Positions 18,486 to 27,376 of a stretch of 64,000 nt of DNA are shown in pieces; position 1 is the stretch's first letter; the number at the start of each line of letters is the position of its first letter. The notes beneath the pieces are model-generated. The model ran no database searches. It had not been told where the DNA came from and worked only from the letters and a program-made list of their open reading frames with translations. The position numbers were made by a program, and so were the translations under genes. Source of the DNA: Gemmatimonadota bacterium (lineage in GTDB: Bacteria; Gemmatimonadota; Gemmatimonadetes; Longimicrobiales; Gaopeijiaceae); assembly GCA_007121455.1 (NCBI GenBank), contig SKKN01000016.1, positions 62,001-126,000 of the forward strand. The letters are read 5' to 3'.

Positions 18486-18515
18486 GGATCCGAGCAACAT
18501 TCGTTGCTCGGATCC
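18486..18515. other. Perfect 13-bp hairpin in the leader of the SnoaL-like gene
   Basis: GGATCCGAGCAAC (18486-18498) and GTTGCTCGGATCC (18503-18515) are exact reverse complements around a 4-nt loop. It lies 61 nt past the stop of the M23 gene and 25 nt before the start of the SnoaL-like gene, both leftward. No T tract follows in either direction, so it may be a terminator of the M23 transcript, an operator or an mRNA-protecting stem. Confidence 0.6.
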
Positions 18516-18576
18516 CGGCGTGGCGAGGTGGTCGTCCCTGGTGGAAACAGGGCCGAGGCGGCCGGAGCTGGCCGCT

Positions 18577-19839
18577 CTACGGTCCCTCGACCGTCGGCGT
18601 CGACTCCATCGCGGCAGCATGTGCAGCCCGGTGCCAGGCTACCATGTCTTCCGCCGGCTCCACGTCGCCAGGACGAATGAATCCCTGCCGGCCGTCCGGG
18701 AGGCGGACGCGCGCCCACTCGCCGCTTCCTCCGAGGATGTGGAGGGGAAGCCCGGCGATGCCCGACTCTAGTGATTCGCTCTGTTCTGAAGGCCCTGCTC
18801 GAATCGCGGCTTCTTCGGAGACCACCCGCACACGCGTGTGAAAGAGTTCCGCTCCCACCCGGAGGGGCGAAGCCTCGCCCCCCACGTGCGCGAGGAAGGG
18901 AAGCGGGTCCACCGGTCCTCCGGAGTAGATCCCGAAGTGGAGGTGGGGTGGAGTGGTGATTGCATTTCCGGTGTTCCCGACTCGGCCGAGCGTATCGCCC
19001 GGGCTCACTCGCTGCCCGGCGGTGACGTACTGCGTGTCCAGGTGCGCGTAGTACTCGGAGTGGCCCCCTTCCTCGTTTCGCACCCAGACGACCTTGCCCC
19101 CGATCGGCGTCTCCTGCACCCGGCGCACCCGGCCCTCGCCGGCTGCCAGGACCGGGGTCCCTCGGGGTGCGAAGATGTCCACCCCGTGATGCTGGCGTGC
19201 GCCACCCTCCCGGGATGCCCCGAAGTAGCTGCCGATGTCCCGCAGGTGAGCTCCCTCCACCGGGAATGTGAGGGAGGGACCGACGTGGAGGGAGACCCGG
19301 TACGGACCGCCCCTCAGCAACTCCGGCTGGACCCGAACGAGATACGTCGCCGCGGTCGCTGCGTCATAGCTGACCTCCCGGGAAAGCGAATCCCCCCATG
19401 CAACGGTGAGAAGGGAGGGGTTCTGGGCATCCGCATCGCCCCGGAGGCGAAACACCTCGATGAAGACGCGAGCGTCCTCGTCCCCTTCCAGGTCGAGCTC
19501 GACCCGGAGGCGCTGGCCTCGCTCCATCTCGAGCCGGTATCCCAGGGCCGCCGGGGAGTCGGGTGGGAACCATCCGGATTCGTCCATCGGCGGAGAAGCC
19601 TGTACGGGAGCGGTGAGGGCCTCCGAGGCGGCCCCGGTCCAGTCCCTGACGAGCGCGGTCTCCGCCAGCCCTGATCGTTCGAGCCGTTCGAGGTACCGCT
19701 CGTGGGGCGTCTCCCCCCGAAAAGGCGCCATCACGGTTTCCTCCACTCCGCAGCCACTCGCCACTGCGGCGAAGGTCAGGGCGAGGAGGAGGAGGGAGCG
19801 GACGGGTCGGGGGGCAGAGGAAAGGTCGTGGTTCGTCAT
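18577..19839 (-). CDS. M23 family metallopeptidase lipoprotein with SH3-like tail
   Basis: A 420-residue envelope peptidase that would cut peptidoglycan cross-bridges. The lipobox is VASGC near residue 30, so the protein is likely membrane-anchored. Residues 90-190 form a beta-sandwich of pre-peptidase type. The LytM/M23 core has zinc ligands in HHGVDIFAPRGTPV and HLHFGIYSGG; a second HxxxD-like stretch (YYAHLDT) also fits. Residues 340-400 (AIRAGPSEQSESLESG, WARVRLPDGRQGFI) look like a bacterial SH3 domain, which would bind the wall. It stands downstream of the Tex gene and points the same way, 98 nt away. Confidence 0.88.
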   Translation of the reverse strand: MTNHDLSSAPRPVRSLLLLALTFAAVASGCGVEETVMAPFRGETPHERYLERLERSGLAETALVRDWTGAASEALTAPVQASPPMDESGWFPPDSPAALGYRLEMERGQRLRVELDLEGDEDARVFIEVFRLRGDADAQNPSLLTVAWGDSLSREVSYDAATAATYLVRVQPELLRGGPYRVSLHVGPSLTFPVEGAHLRDIGSYFGASREGGARQHHGVDIFAPRGTPVLAAGEGRVRRVQETPIGGKVVWVRNEEGGHSEYYAHLDTQYVTAGQRVSPGDTLGRVGNTGNAITTPPHLHFGIYSGGPVDPLPFLAHVGGEASPLRVGAELFHTRVRVVSEEAAIRAGPSEQSESLESGIAGLPLHILGGSGEWARVRLPDGRQGFIRPGDVEPAEDMVAWHRAAHAAAMESTPTVEGP

Positions 19840-19937
19840 GCAGCCTCTGAAGGTGCCGGGTATACCCGATGGCTACACGGATCCGGCGCTTCCGGGTCCT
19901 CGGGGCGCGAGGCTCCTTTTCGCTGCGAGGTCCTCCT

Positions 19938-22079
19938 TCAATTTGCCTTCGCCTTCATCGAGAGGGCGATCCTCCGGCGCTCAGGATCCACGGATAGAAC
20001 GGTCACCTGGATTTTCTGACCCACTCGCACCACCGCCTGTGGATCCTCGACATAGCGGTCCGCGAGCTGGGAGATGTGGACGAGTCCGTCCTGGTGGACG
20101 CCGACATCGACGAATGCTCCAAATGCCACGACGTTCGTGATGACCCCCTCGAGCCGCATCCCCTCCTTCAGGTCTTCGAGGTTCCGGATGTCGTCTCGGA
20201 AGGCCGGGGGCTCGAACCGGTCTCGGGGGTCCCGTCCCGGCCGTTCGAGCTCTTCGAGGATGTCCGCCAGCGTGGGGCGCCCGACCTCCGCGCTGACGAA
20301 GCGGTCGATGCGCACATCACCGAGGGCCTCTTCGTTTTCCAGCAGATCGGCGACGGGAAGGCCTCGGTCGCGGGCGATCGCCTCCACCACGCCGTACCGC
20401 TCCGGATGGACCGCGGTCCGGTCGAGGGGCTCGTCCCCCTCCCGGATCCGCAGGAAGCCGGCGGCCTGCTCGAACGCCTTCGCACCGAGCCGCGGGACCT
20501 CGAGGAGTTCCTTCCGGGAACGGAACCCGCCCCGTTCCTCCCGCTGCGCGACGATCCTCCGGGCGAGCGTCGGGCCAATGCCGGCCACATAGGAGAGGAG
20601 GGACGGGGATGCGGTATTCACCTCGACGCCGACCCGGTTCACACAGATTTGCACCACCTCGTCGAGCCGCTCCTTGAGTCGGGGCTGGCTCACGTCGTGC
20701 TGGTACTGCCCGACTCCGATCGACTTGGGGTCGATCTTCACGAGCTCGGCGAGCGGGTCCTGCAGACGTCGGGCGATGGAGACCGCTCCCCGGAGTGTCA
20801 CATCCAACTCCGGGAGCTCCTCGCGGGCCACATCGGACGCCGAGTACACGGAGGCCCCGGCTTCATTCACGGTCACGACATCGGGCTTCTCACCATTCGG
20901 GAGGGCCTCGAGCACCTTCCGCACGGCGGCCTCCGTCTCTCTCGATCCCGTCCCGTTTCCGACCGCGACGAATCGGGGGCGCTGTCGCTCCACGAGCGCG
21001 CGGATCCCGCTGGCGAATGGTTCGGGCTGGTGCAGGTAGAGGGTGTCCGTCTCGAGCACGGCGCCCGTGGGCGAGGTGACCGCGACCTTCACCCCGGTGC
21101 GGAGTCCGGGGTCGAGGCCGAGGACGGTCTGCTGGCCCGCGGGTGAGGCGAGCAGGAGCTCCTCCAGGTTCTCACCAAAAATCCTGATCGCCTCTTCTTC
21201 CGCCCGGTCCCTGAGCTCGGTCTGGATCTCGCTGCCGATCGTGGGGGCGAGGATGCGGCGCCATGCGTCCCCGATCACCTCGGTCATCTCCTCCCGGGCC
21301 CGCCGGTCCCGGAGGTATGCCCGCTCCATCCGGGCGAGAGTCTCCTCGTCCGGCCCCTCGATGCTCCAGCGGAGGAGGCCCTCGGCCTCCCCTCGACGGA
21401 TCGCGAGCACCCGATGGGAGGCGATGCGGCGCACGGGCTCGGAGAAGTCATAGTAGTCCTGGAACTTCGAGATCTTCTCCTTCTTGCCCCGAGCGGCCTT
21501 CGAGCGGACGGCTCCGCGTTCCCGGAGCAGTCGACGAATCCATCCTCTCAGCTCCGCGTCCTCGCTGATGCGCTCGGCCAGGATGTCCCGGGCGCCCTGA
21601 AGGGCCGCGTCCTCATCCGGCACCTCCCGTTCGGGGTCGACGAACTTCCGTGCCTCCCGTCGTGCGCCGGCGTCGTCGATTCGGCCGCTCCAGACCTCCT
21701 CCGCGAGAGGTCCGAGACCGCGTTCGACCGCGATCGCGGCGCGAGTCTTCCGTTTCCGTCGGAAGGGAAGGTAGAGGTCCTCGATGACCTGCTTCGTCTC
21801 GGCTCGACGGATCCTCCGCTCCAGGTCGTCCGTGAGCTTTCCCTGCTTGCGGAGCGCATCGAGGATGGCTTCCTTCCGCTTCTCCATCGCCCGCAGGTAA
21901 TCCGCCCGCTCGCGGAGGTCGCGGAGCTGGACCTCATCAAGACCTCCCGTCACCTCCTTCCGGTACCGGGCCACGAAGGGGAGAGTATTGCCGGCGTCGA
22001 AGAGCTCGAGGGTGCGGCTCACCTGGGCCGGCGCGAGGGAAAGCTCCCGCGCGAGGGTGCGGACGAGGGGCTCGTTCAA
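19938..22079 (-). CDS. tex: Tex family RNA-binding transcription accessory protein
   Basis: A 713-residue Tex protein, close to the usual length. In order: the Tex N-terminal helical domain (LPFVARYRKEVTGGLDEVQL, LYLPFRRKRKT), the YqgF-like nuclease fold (VLGLDPGLRTGVKVAV), the helix-hairpin-helix region (LLSYVAGIGPTLARRIV), and a C-terminal S1 domain (GMRLEGVITNVVAFGAFVD, HISQLADRYV). It is a cytoplasmic nucleic-acid-binding factor tied to transcription elongation and stress. The start is TTG at 22079, whose bases overlap the stop of the M28 gene (TTGA), so translation is coupled. There is no other ATG before the conserved domain. Confidence 0.95.
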   Translation of the reverse strand: MNEPLVRTLARELSLAPAQVSRTLELFDAGNTLPFVARYRKEVTGGLDEVQLRDLRERADYLRAMEKRKEAILDALRKQGKLTDDLERRIRRAETKQVIEDLYLPFRRKRKTRAAIAVERGLGPLAEEVWSGRIDDAGARREARKFVDPEREVPDEDAALQGARDILAERISEDAELRGWIRRLLRERGAVRSKAARGKKEKISKFQDYYDFSEPVRRIASHRVLAIRRGEAEGLLRWSIEGPDEETLARMERAYLRDRRAREEMTEVIGDAWRRILAPTIGSEIQTELRDRAEEEAIRIFGENLEELLLASPAGQQTVLGLDPGLRTGVKVAVTSPTGAVLETDTLYLHQPEPFASGIRALVERQRPRFVAVGNGTGSRETEAAVRKVLEALPNGEKPDVVTVNEAGASVYSASDVAREELPELDVTLRGAVSIARRLQDPLAELVKIDPKSIGVGQYQHDVSQPRLKERLDEVVQICVNRVGVEVNTASPSLLSYVAGIGPTLARRIVAQREERGGFRSRKELLEVPRLGAKAFEQAAGFLRIREGDEPLDRTAVHPERYGVVEAIARDRGLPVADLLENEEALGDVRIDRFVSAEVGRPTLADILEELERPGRDPRDRFEPPAFRDDIRNLEDLKEGMRLEGVITNVVAFGAFVDVGVHQDGLVHISQLADRYVEDPQAVVRVGQKIQVTVLSVDPERRRIALSMKAKAN

Positions 22080-23074
22080 GGTTGGATGCCCGCGAGGTGC
22101 TCCACCACGGGCTCGAAACCCCGCACGACGAGCGCCAACCGCTCGTAGTCGAGCCGGTCCCAGGTGTCTTCAGCTGTATGGTAGTAGGGGTAGCGGAAGG
22201 GAGCGGTATCCGTCAGCATGATCGCCGAGTATCCCTCCTGCCAGAATGCCCAGTGATCGGACCAGCCGACCCCGGGGATGAATCCGGGAAGGGAGGCGCC
22301 TTCCGAGGGGATCCGGGTCTCCTCCCGAAAGGCCCCCACGGCGGCGCGGAGGAGGGAGCGGGAGCGGAGATTGGAGACGAAGGCGATGAAGTCCCCCTGG
22401 TCGGGATAGATCCAGTCGAGCATCCCGATGGGATACGTCTGGCTCTTGGGCTGGTCGTCGTAGTAGCCGATCGTCTCCAGGCTCACCATCCCCCGGATGT
22501 CTTCTCCATGCTCAGCACTTCTGCCGGCGTAGACGACGCTTCCCATCTCGGGGCTGAGGAAAAAGGGAGGTTCCTCGTTCACGAAGAAGACGAAACGGAG
22601 GGAGCGCGCCGGATCCGCCTCCGCAAACCTGCGCGCGAGTGCCAGGAGGGCCGCGACTCCGCTCCCGTTGTCATTCGCGCCCGGCGAACCCAGTACCGAG
22701 TCGTAGTGGGCTCCGATGATGATGATCTCCTCCGGACGCTCGGAGCCTTCGAGCTCCGCTTCGATGTTGTGGGAGGCCACACCCCGCACCTCGTAGGTCT
22801 GCCTCTCGGCTTCGAGCCCGACCGCCGCGAGTTCCCGTTCGATGAAGGCGACGGCTCGCTGCAATCGCTCGGGATGGAAGACATTCCGTTCGCCGATCTC
22901 CTCGGCGAGCATCCGGACATCGGCTTCCAACTGTCCGGCGAGCTCGACCTCCCCCTCCCCCGTCAGGCGCACCTCTCCTTCATAGCTCGAGCCGGGAACG
23001 AGGACCATCGCGCCGATCAACCCGACCGCCGCGAGCACGAGCACCAGGACGATCACGGCGAGCCAGCGGAACAT
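22076..23074 (-). CDS. M28 family peptidase, membrane-anchored
   Basis: A 332-residue zinc aminopeptidase-like protein. Residues 4-27 form one hydrophobic anchor or uncleaved signal. The metal ligands are visible: GAHYDSVLGSPGANDNGSG (His, Asp), FFVNEEPPFF (catalytic and bridging Glu), SLETIGYYDD and the late His in YYHTAEDTWDRLD. It would trim peptides in the periplasm. The stop codon overlaps the tex start by four bases, an unusual partner for tex; whether the pairing is functional cannot be told. Confidence 0.9.
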   Translation of the reverse strand: MFRWLAVIVLVLVLAAVGLIGAMVLVPGSSYEGEVRLTGEGEVELAGQLEADVRMLAEEIGERNVFHPERLQRAVAFIERELAAVGLEAERQTYEVRGVASHNIEAELEGSERPEEIIIIGAHYDSVLGSPGANDNGSGVAALLALARRFAEADPARSLRFVFFVNEEPPFFLSPEMGSVVYAGRSAEHGEDIRGMVSLETIGYYDDQPKSQTYPIGMLDWIYPDQGDFIAFVSNLRSRSLLRAAVGAFREETRIPSEGASLPGFIPGVGWSDHWAFWQEGYSAIMLTDTAPFRYPYYHTAEDTWDRLDYERLALVVRGFEPVVEHLAGIQP

Positions 23075-23258
23075 CGGTCTCCTCGTCTACGCTTCGCATT
23101 CCCTCAACTCTCCCGATTGTCCCCGGGCTGTCAATGGCTGACCCCATTGTGACGGGGATTGCCGGACCCACCAAATCCCCCGGCGGGTAGGGTCGGGGGA
23201 CGGGGCCACCACATTCTTCGCCCGCGGTCCCTGCACCGGCAGCCCCCCGAGGAGCGAG

Positions 23259-24305
23259 ATGACCGAATCGTCGAAAGCGTTCGGGGAAGGCGAATCAAAG
23301 GGCCACGAGCGGGAAGCCCGGCTGCTGGTGGTGACAGCGACGGAAGTCCTGGCTGTGGACCCGAAGGAGGGCGTTGTCCGCGGGGACGGTCTCGAAGGTC
23401 GGCATCCTACCTGTCTCGCGACCGATCCATGGGGCCAGGCTCGGGCGTGGTGCGGCACGGCGGAGTCGGGCCTCCTCCGAAGCCACGATCGGGGGCGGTC
23501 CTGGGAACCCTCAGGGCTTCCAGGCCAGCACGTGATGTCGGTCGCTGCGAGTCCGGCCAGGGAAGGGCTCGTCTGGGCGGGCACGGAGCCCAGCGCGCTT
23601 TGGCGCTCCACGGATGGCGGTGTGAACTGGGAGCAAATGGAGGGGCTCGAGGAGCTTCCCTCCTCCTCCGACTGGGCCTTTCCTCCGAAGCCGGAAACTC
23701 ACCACGTGCGCTGGATCGCGTGTCATCCAGATCGGGCGGGACGCGTGTGGCTCGCGATCGAGGCCGGCGCCCTCGTCGGGACGGCGGACGGGGGAGGCAC
23801 CTGGAAAGATCGCGTACCTGGTGGACCCCGCGATACGCATGAGCTCGCTCTCCACCCCTCCCGCCCGGACGTGCTCAGGGTCGCTGCAGGCGATGGCTAC
23901 TTCGAGAGCGAGGATGGAGGGGAGAGTTGGACCACACCGCGGGACGGGCTGGGTGCCGGCTACCTCCGGAGCGTGGCGATCGATCCGGGCGACCCGGACG
24001 TGGTGATCGTCTCAGGCGCCTCTCGACCTCGAACAACGTATGTTGCCGGTCGGTCGGACGGGCGCCTGTTCCGGCGCGAAGGTCTGGGGTCGTGGGAGCG
24101 GATTGGACCTGGGTGGCCGGACCCACCGGAGACGATCGCTCCTCTACTCATTTCCGGCAGGCGGGCCGGGGAGCTGTGGGCGGCGGACGAGCGGGGCGTC
24201 CACGGGTCGACGGACGGCGGGCGGAGATGGGAGCCGGTGGCGGCGTTCCCCGCGACCCCTTCGAACCTTCGCGGGCTTGCACTCGTGGCGCCCAGGGTAG
24301 GCTGA
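23259..24305 (+). CDS. Asp-box (BNR/VPS10-like) beta-propeller protein
   Basis: A 348-residue propeller with five Asp-box motifs of the form S-x-D-x-G-x-x-W: SHDRGRSWEP, STDGGVNWEQ, TADGGGTWKD, SEDGGESWTT and STDGGRRWEP. Asp boxes occur in sialidases and photosystem-assembly-like propellers, but the catalytic Arg triad of sialidases is not apparent, so I do not call an enzyme. There is no signal peptide; the start ATG 23259 follows GAGGAGCG closely. Genes of this type are often annotated as glycosyl hydrolase, which I consider unsafe. Confidence 0.75.
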   Translation: MTESSKAFGEGESKGHEREARLLVVTATEVLAVDPKEGVVRGDGLEGRHPTCLATDPWGQARAWCGTAESGLLRSHDRGRSWEPSGLPGQHVMSVAASPAREGLVWAGTEPSALWRSTDGGVNWEQMEGLEELPSSSDWAFPPKPETHHVRWIACHPDRAGRVWLAIEAGALVGTADGGGTWKDRVPGGPRDTHELALHPSRPDVLRVAAGDGYFESEDGGESWTTPRDGLGAGYLRSVAIDPGDPDVVIVSGASRPRTTYVAGRSDGRLFRREGLGSWERIGPGWPDPPETIAPLLISGRRAGELWAADERGVHGSTDGGRRWEPVAAFPATPSNLRGLALVAPRVG

Positions 24306-24759
24306 GCCGGCCCGGGTAGTGATTTCCCCCTGGACGGTAAACCGTACCCCGCGGGCGCTCCGGGGACCGTTCCCGCTCCACCCGTTTCCGGGGTGGCTCC
24401 TGCGATTCGGTGGCACGACGGTTGCAGTCTGTTCGGATGTGCCCTCGAAGTCTCCATTTCCGGGGGCTCGAGGAGCCCAACACCGCCCGAATCTCTTCGG
24501 CGGGTTGGCGACGCGCGGGGTGTTCGGCAACCAGCGCGTCAGTTGCGAGGTCGCTGGTCGCAACTGAATGTCCCGAATGATCCGGGATGCCTGACTTGCG
24601 GAGAGAGTGAGCCGCGAGGAGGGGAAGGAAGGAGGGTCCGGTCACCGCATCTGGTGACGCCGAACCAGAGGGTCCGAATTCTACCAGCGGTGTGAGGCCT
24701 CCAGCGGGTGAGATGCCACCTTCTGGAGGCTTCGCTCATTTTCGGCACACCCACGCAGC
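24306..24759. other. Gene-free region rich in inverted repeats
   Basis: No convincing gene lies here. The stretch contains a 10-bp perfect stem (24539-24548 with 24558-24567), an alternative 7-bp stem using the same bases (24530-24536 with 24552-24558), GTCACC/GGTGAC (24641-24646 with 24653-24658) and a longer imperfect stem from 24643 to 24692. The octamer AGGGTCCG appears twice, at 24633 and 24669. It may be the leader of the phosphodiesterase gene at 24760, a small RNA, or a relic. I tested it by eye for tRNA, RNase P RNA, tmRNA and found none. Confidence 0.5.
24530..24567. other. Two mutually exclusive hairpins
   Basis: ACCAGCG (24530-24536) can pair with CGCTGGT (24552-24558). TCAGTTGCGA (24539-24548) can instead pair with TCGCAACTGA (24558-24567). 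The stems share bases and loops, so only one can form at a time, as in attenuators and riboswitch switching stems. Confidence 0.5.
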
Positions 24760-26058
24760 ATGGGAGCCAGCCCTCTGAATGCCCCCGCACGTCACGTGGT
24801 CCTGATTTCCATTGATGCGCTCCGTCCGGAGTTTTTTCTGGAATCCACGTGGCCTGCTCCAACCCTTCAGCGGCTCGCATCGGGCGGAGCGCTCATCCCT
24901 CGGCTCCGAAGCGTCACCCCCTCGCTCACGTATCCTGCACACGCGACTCTCGCGACCGGCGCCCTGCCCGCCCGTCACGGCATCGTCTACAACCGTCCAT
25001 TCGAAGCGAAGGGTACGAGCGACCGCTGGCACTGGGCGTCGGAGGGGCTTAGGTCGCCCCCTCTATGGGAGGCGGTGCGACTCGCCGGAGGCCGGAGCGC
25101 GAGCGTCACCTGGCCCGTGACCGTAGGAGCGGAAATCGAATGGAACGTGCCGGAGGTGTGGGACCCCTTCGGGAGGGTCCCACAACTCGAATTGGTCCGC
25201 CGGCACACCACTCCGCCCGGCTTGCTCGATGAGCTCGAACGGGAGGCGACCGGGCCCCTGACTCCGGACGTGCTCCGTGGGCGCGACCTGGCCCGCGCGG
25301 AGGCGATGAGCGCCATGGGTGGCTACCTCCTCGAGACATATCGTCCCGACCTCCTTATGATCCACTTCGTGGTGACGGACGCCCATCAGCATGCGGAAGG
25401 CCGAGAGGGCCCGGGCGTCCGACGAGCGGTGGCGGCCGTGGACCGCGCTGTAGGGCGGATGGTCGATGCGGCTCGTCGCGCCGGGCTGCTGGAGCGGACC
25501 GCCTTCGTGATCACCGGAGATCACGGGTTCCTGGACGTGCATGCGGTCCTGGCTCCCAACGTCTGGCTCGCGGAAGCCGGTCTGCGGTCGAGTGACAGCG
25601 GTCGAGGAGAGTGGCGCGCGACCTTCCATGTGGAGGACGGTGCTGCATTCCTTCATCTGCGGGAGTCGGGGGACGTAGAAGGGATGGAGCGGGTTCGTCG
25701 GGTCCTGGAGGCAGTTTCGGCGAGGGTCCGGCGCTCGTTCCGAGTGGTGGAGAAGGACGAGCTCGACGCGCGGGGAGCGGCGCCCGAAGCAGCGCTCGCA
25801 CTCACGGCCGCGGCTGGCACGGCGTTCACGGAGGATGCTGGAGGAAAGCCGATCCGGGACGGGAGCGGAGGAGCCCACGGACACTTCCCGGACCTCCCCG
25901 AAATGGACACCGGCCTTCTTGCATGGGGCTCCGGGATCCGGGCGGGGGGGAGGCTGCCCGTGGCCGAGCTCACGGACGTCGCGCCGCTTGTAGCGGCACT
26001 CCTCGGGGCGGACTTCGTCGCTCCGGACGGACACTTGCCTCGTGAGCTGCTCGACTGA
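24760..26058 (+). CDS. Type I phosphodiesterase / nucleotide pyrophosphatase family protein
   Basis: A 432-residue alkaline-phosphatase-superfamily enzyme of the NPP type, hydrolysing phosphodiester or pyrophosphate bonds. The two-zinc site is complete by eye: Asp in VVLISIDALRPEFF, the Thr nucleophile in SLTYPAHATLATG, Asp and His in VVTDAHQH, Asp-His in ITGDHGFLDV and a late His in GAHGHFPDLP. There is no signal peptide, so the protein appears cytoplasmic, which is less common for the family. ATG 24760 is preceded by a long structured leader. The next gene begins 38 nt downstream. Confidence 0.88.
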   Translation: MGASPLNAPARHVVLISIDALRPEFFLESTWPAPTLQRLASGGALIPRLRSVTPSLTYPAHATLATGALPARHGIVYNRPFEAKGTSDRWHWASEGLRSPPLWEAVRLAGGRSASVTWPVTVGAEIEWNVPEVWDPFGRVPQLELVRRHTTPPGLLDELEREATGPLTPDVLRGRDLARAEAMSAMGGYLLETYRPDLLMIHFVVTDAHQHAEGREGPGVRRAVAAVDRAVGRMVDAARRAGLLERTAFVITGDHGFLDVHAVLAPNVWLAEAGLRSSDSGRGEWRATFHVEDGAAFLHLRESGDVEGMERVRRVLEAVSARVRRSFRVVEKDELDARGAAPEAALALTAAAGTAFTEDAGGKPIRDGSGGAHGHFPDLPEMDTGLLAWGSGIRAGGRLPVAELTDVAPLVAALLGADFVAPDGHLPRELLD

Positions 26059-26096
26059 CGGGTGGCCGGGAACGGTGAGAAGTGGAGGAGGATCGG

Positions 26097-26798
26097 ATGA
26101 AGCTTTCGTGGAGGATGGGGTCGCTCGGAGTTCTCGTGCTCATTTTTTCCGGCCTGAGCGCCGTGGAGGGATACGCTCAGCAGGAAACACTCCGGATCGT
26201 CGAGGACGAGACGGTGCTCTCCGTGGTCGTTCAGACCACGGGCGTCGCGTCGAGGTTCGCGCCGGATCATTTCATCCATGCCGGGCGGTACCACGTCGAT
26301 TTGACGCTCGACCCAGGCCGACCGGAAGACGCTTCATTCGAGGCGCGGGTGTGGGCCCCCGATCTGGTGGTGAATGACCGCGACCTCCGGGACGAGCTCG
26401 AGGCAAGGCTCCTCGAGCTGGGCATTCTGGACGACCCGTACGACGAGATGTCCGAAGAGGACCGGGAGGACGTCTGGACCGCCATGATGATGGAGGGTCA
26501 GCTCCATGCGTCGGAGCATCCGTGGATCGAGGTGGAGGCGGTCGATATCCGGCGCACTGACGACGAAGACTTCCCCTGGATCGTCACTGCTGCGCTCATC
26601 GCGCGCGGCACCCGCGTCGAGGCACCGGTCCACGGCCGGATGGAGCGCGAGGGTGAGGCGATCCGGATCGAAGCGTTCGGTGAATTCCACTTCACGGATC
26701 TCGGTATCGAGCCGTACAGCGCGTTCCTGGGCGCCGTAAGAAACCGCGACGCCTTTCACGTTTACCTCACCCTCCTCGCGGAACCGGAAGGGTGCTGA
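26097..26798 (+). CDS. YceI family protein
   Basis: A 233-residue exported lipocalin-like protein. After a signal peptide ending GYAQ come the YceI features: VVQTTGVASRFAPDHFIHAG, DLTLDPGRPEDASFEARVWA and a C-terminal FGEFHFTDLGIEPYSAFLGAV. YceI folds bind polyisoprenoid-like lipids in the periplasm. GGAGGA precedes ATG 26097; an earlier in-frame ATG at 26082 would place that ribosome site inside the gene and is less likely. Possibly co-transcribed with the phosphodiesterase. Confidence 0.75.
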   Translation: MKLSWRMGSLGVLVLIFSGLSAVEGYAQQETLRIVEDETVLSVVVQTTGVASRFAPDHFIHAGRYHVDLTLDPGRPEDASFEARVWAPDLVVNDRDLRDELEARLLELGILDDPYDEMSEEDREDVWTAMMMEGQLHASEHPWIEVEAVDIRRTDDEDFPWIVTAALIARGTRVEAPVHGRMEREGEAIRIEAFGEFHFTDLGIEPYSAFLGAVRNRDAFHVYLTLLAEPEGC

Positions 26799-26871
26799 CC
26801 GCTGGCACCCGACTTGCGACTGCTTCGGCGCTTGGACGGCGAAACGATTCCCATCGAGGAGAAGGGGTGTG

Positions 26872-27234
26872 ATGGCCAGAGAACCGGATCAGCTTCACGG
26901 GAAAGGAACCGGGGGAACCGAGCTTTCCACGGAGGAGGCACGGCTGACCCTGGAGCACCTTCGTGAGCTCGTGGATGAGAGGGAGCCCGGTGCAGCGGCC
27001 GACGACGAGGACTTGCAGGATCACACGGAACGCATTCTTTCGAGTCTCTCCGCTCTCCCAATCCCGAACGCACTCAAGCGGGAACCTGTCGAGCGCGCCG
27101 CCACGTGGACCCGGGTCCTGATGACGGAGGGCGGGCACGGGAGACAGGGGGGCCCGGAGCAGATCCGGCTTCTCATCCACGACCAAATCGCCGTGCTTCG
27201 GGACTTGTTATCGCGGACATTCGATGAGGAGTGA
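26872..27234 (+). CDS. Small acidic protein, unknown function
   Basis: I do not recognise this 120-residue protein. It is acidic and predicted helical, with ARLTLEHLRELVDE early and QIRLLIHDQIAVLRDLLSR at the end, and has no signal peptide or membrane segment. AGGAG lies ten bases before ATG 26872; a GTG directly before it is an alternative. It stands between YceI and a small membrane protein in the same direction. Confidence 0.5.
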   Translation: MAREPDQLHGKGTGGTELSTEEARLTLEHLRELVDEREPGAAADDEDLQDHTERILSSLSALPIPNALKREPVERAATWTRVLMTEGGHGRQGGPEQIRLLIHDQIAVLRDLLSRTFDEE

Positions 27235-27376
27235 GGACGTGCCCGGATGGTGATCTCTCCTCCCTGAGGTTGACCCGCTCAGGAACTCATTTCGCGCTTG
27301 CGGGGAAGAGTAGAAGCGAGGGTCCGGTTCCTGCCGGGACCGATGGATTGCCAGCGAGCGAGGAGCGAGGCCAGCA

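Noticed and set aside
24148-24645. Minus-strand frame of 165 codons over the end of the Asp-box gene and the structured gap
   Set aside because: Arg/Pro-rich, low-complexity translation, overlaps a well-supported gene and has no ribosome site.
24640-24700. tRNA-like pairing on the minus strand (CACCGC with GCGGTG, and a T-arm-like CTGGTTCGG)
   Set aside because: Only 36 nt lie between the would-be acceptor strands, too few for D, anticodon and T arms, and there is no proper anticodon loop.
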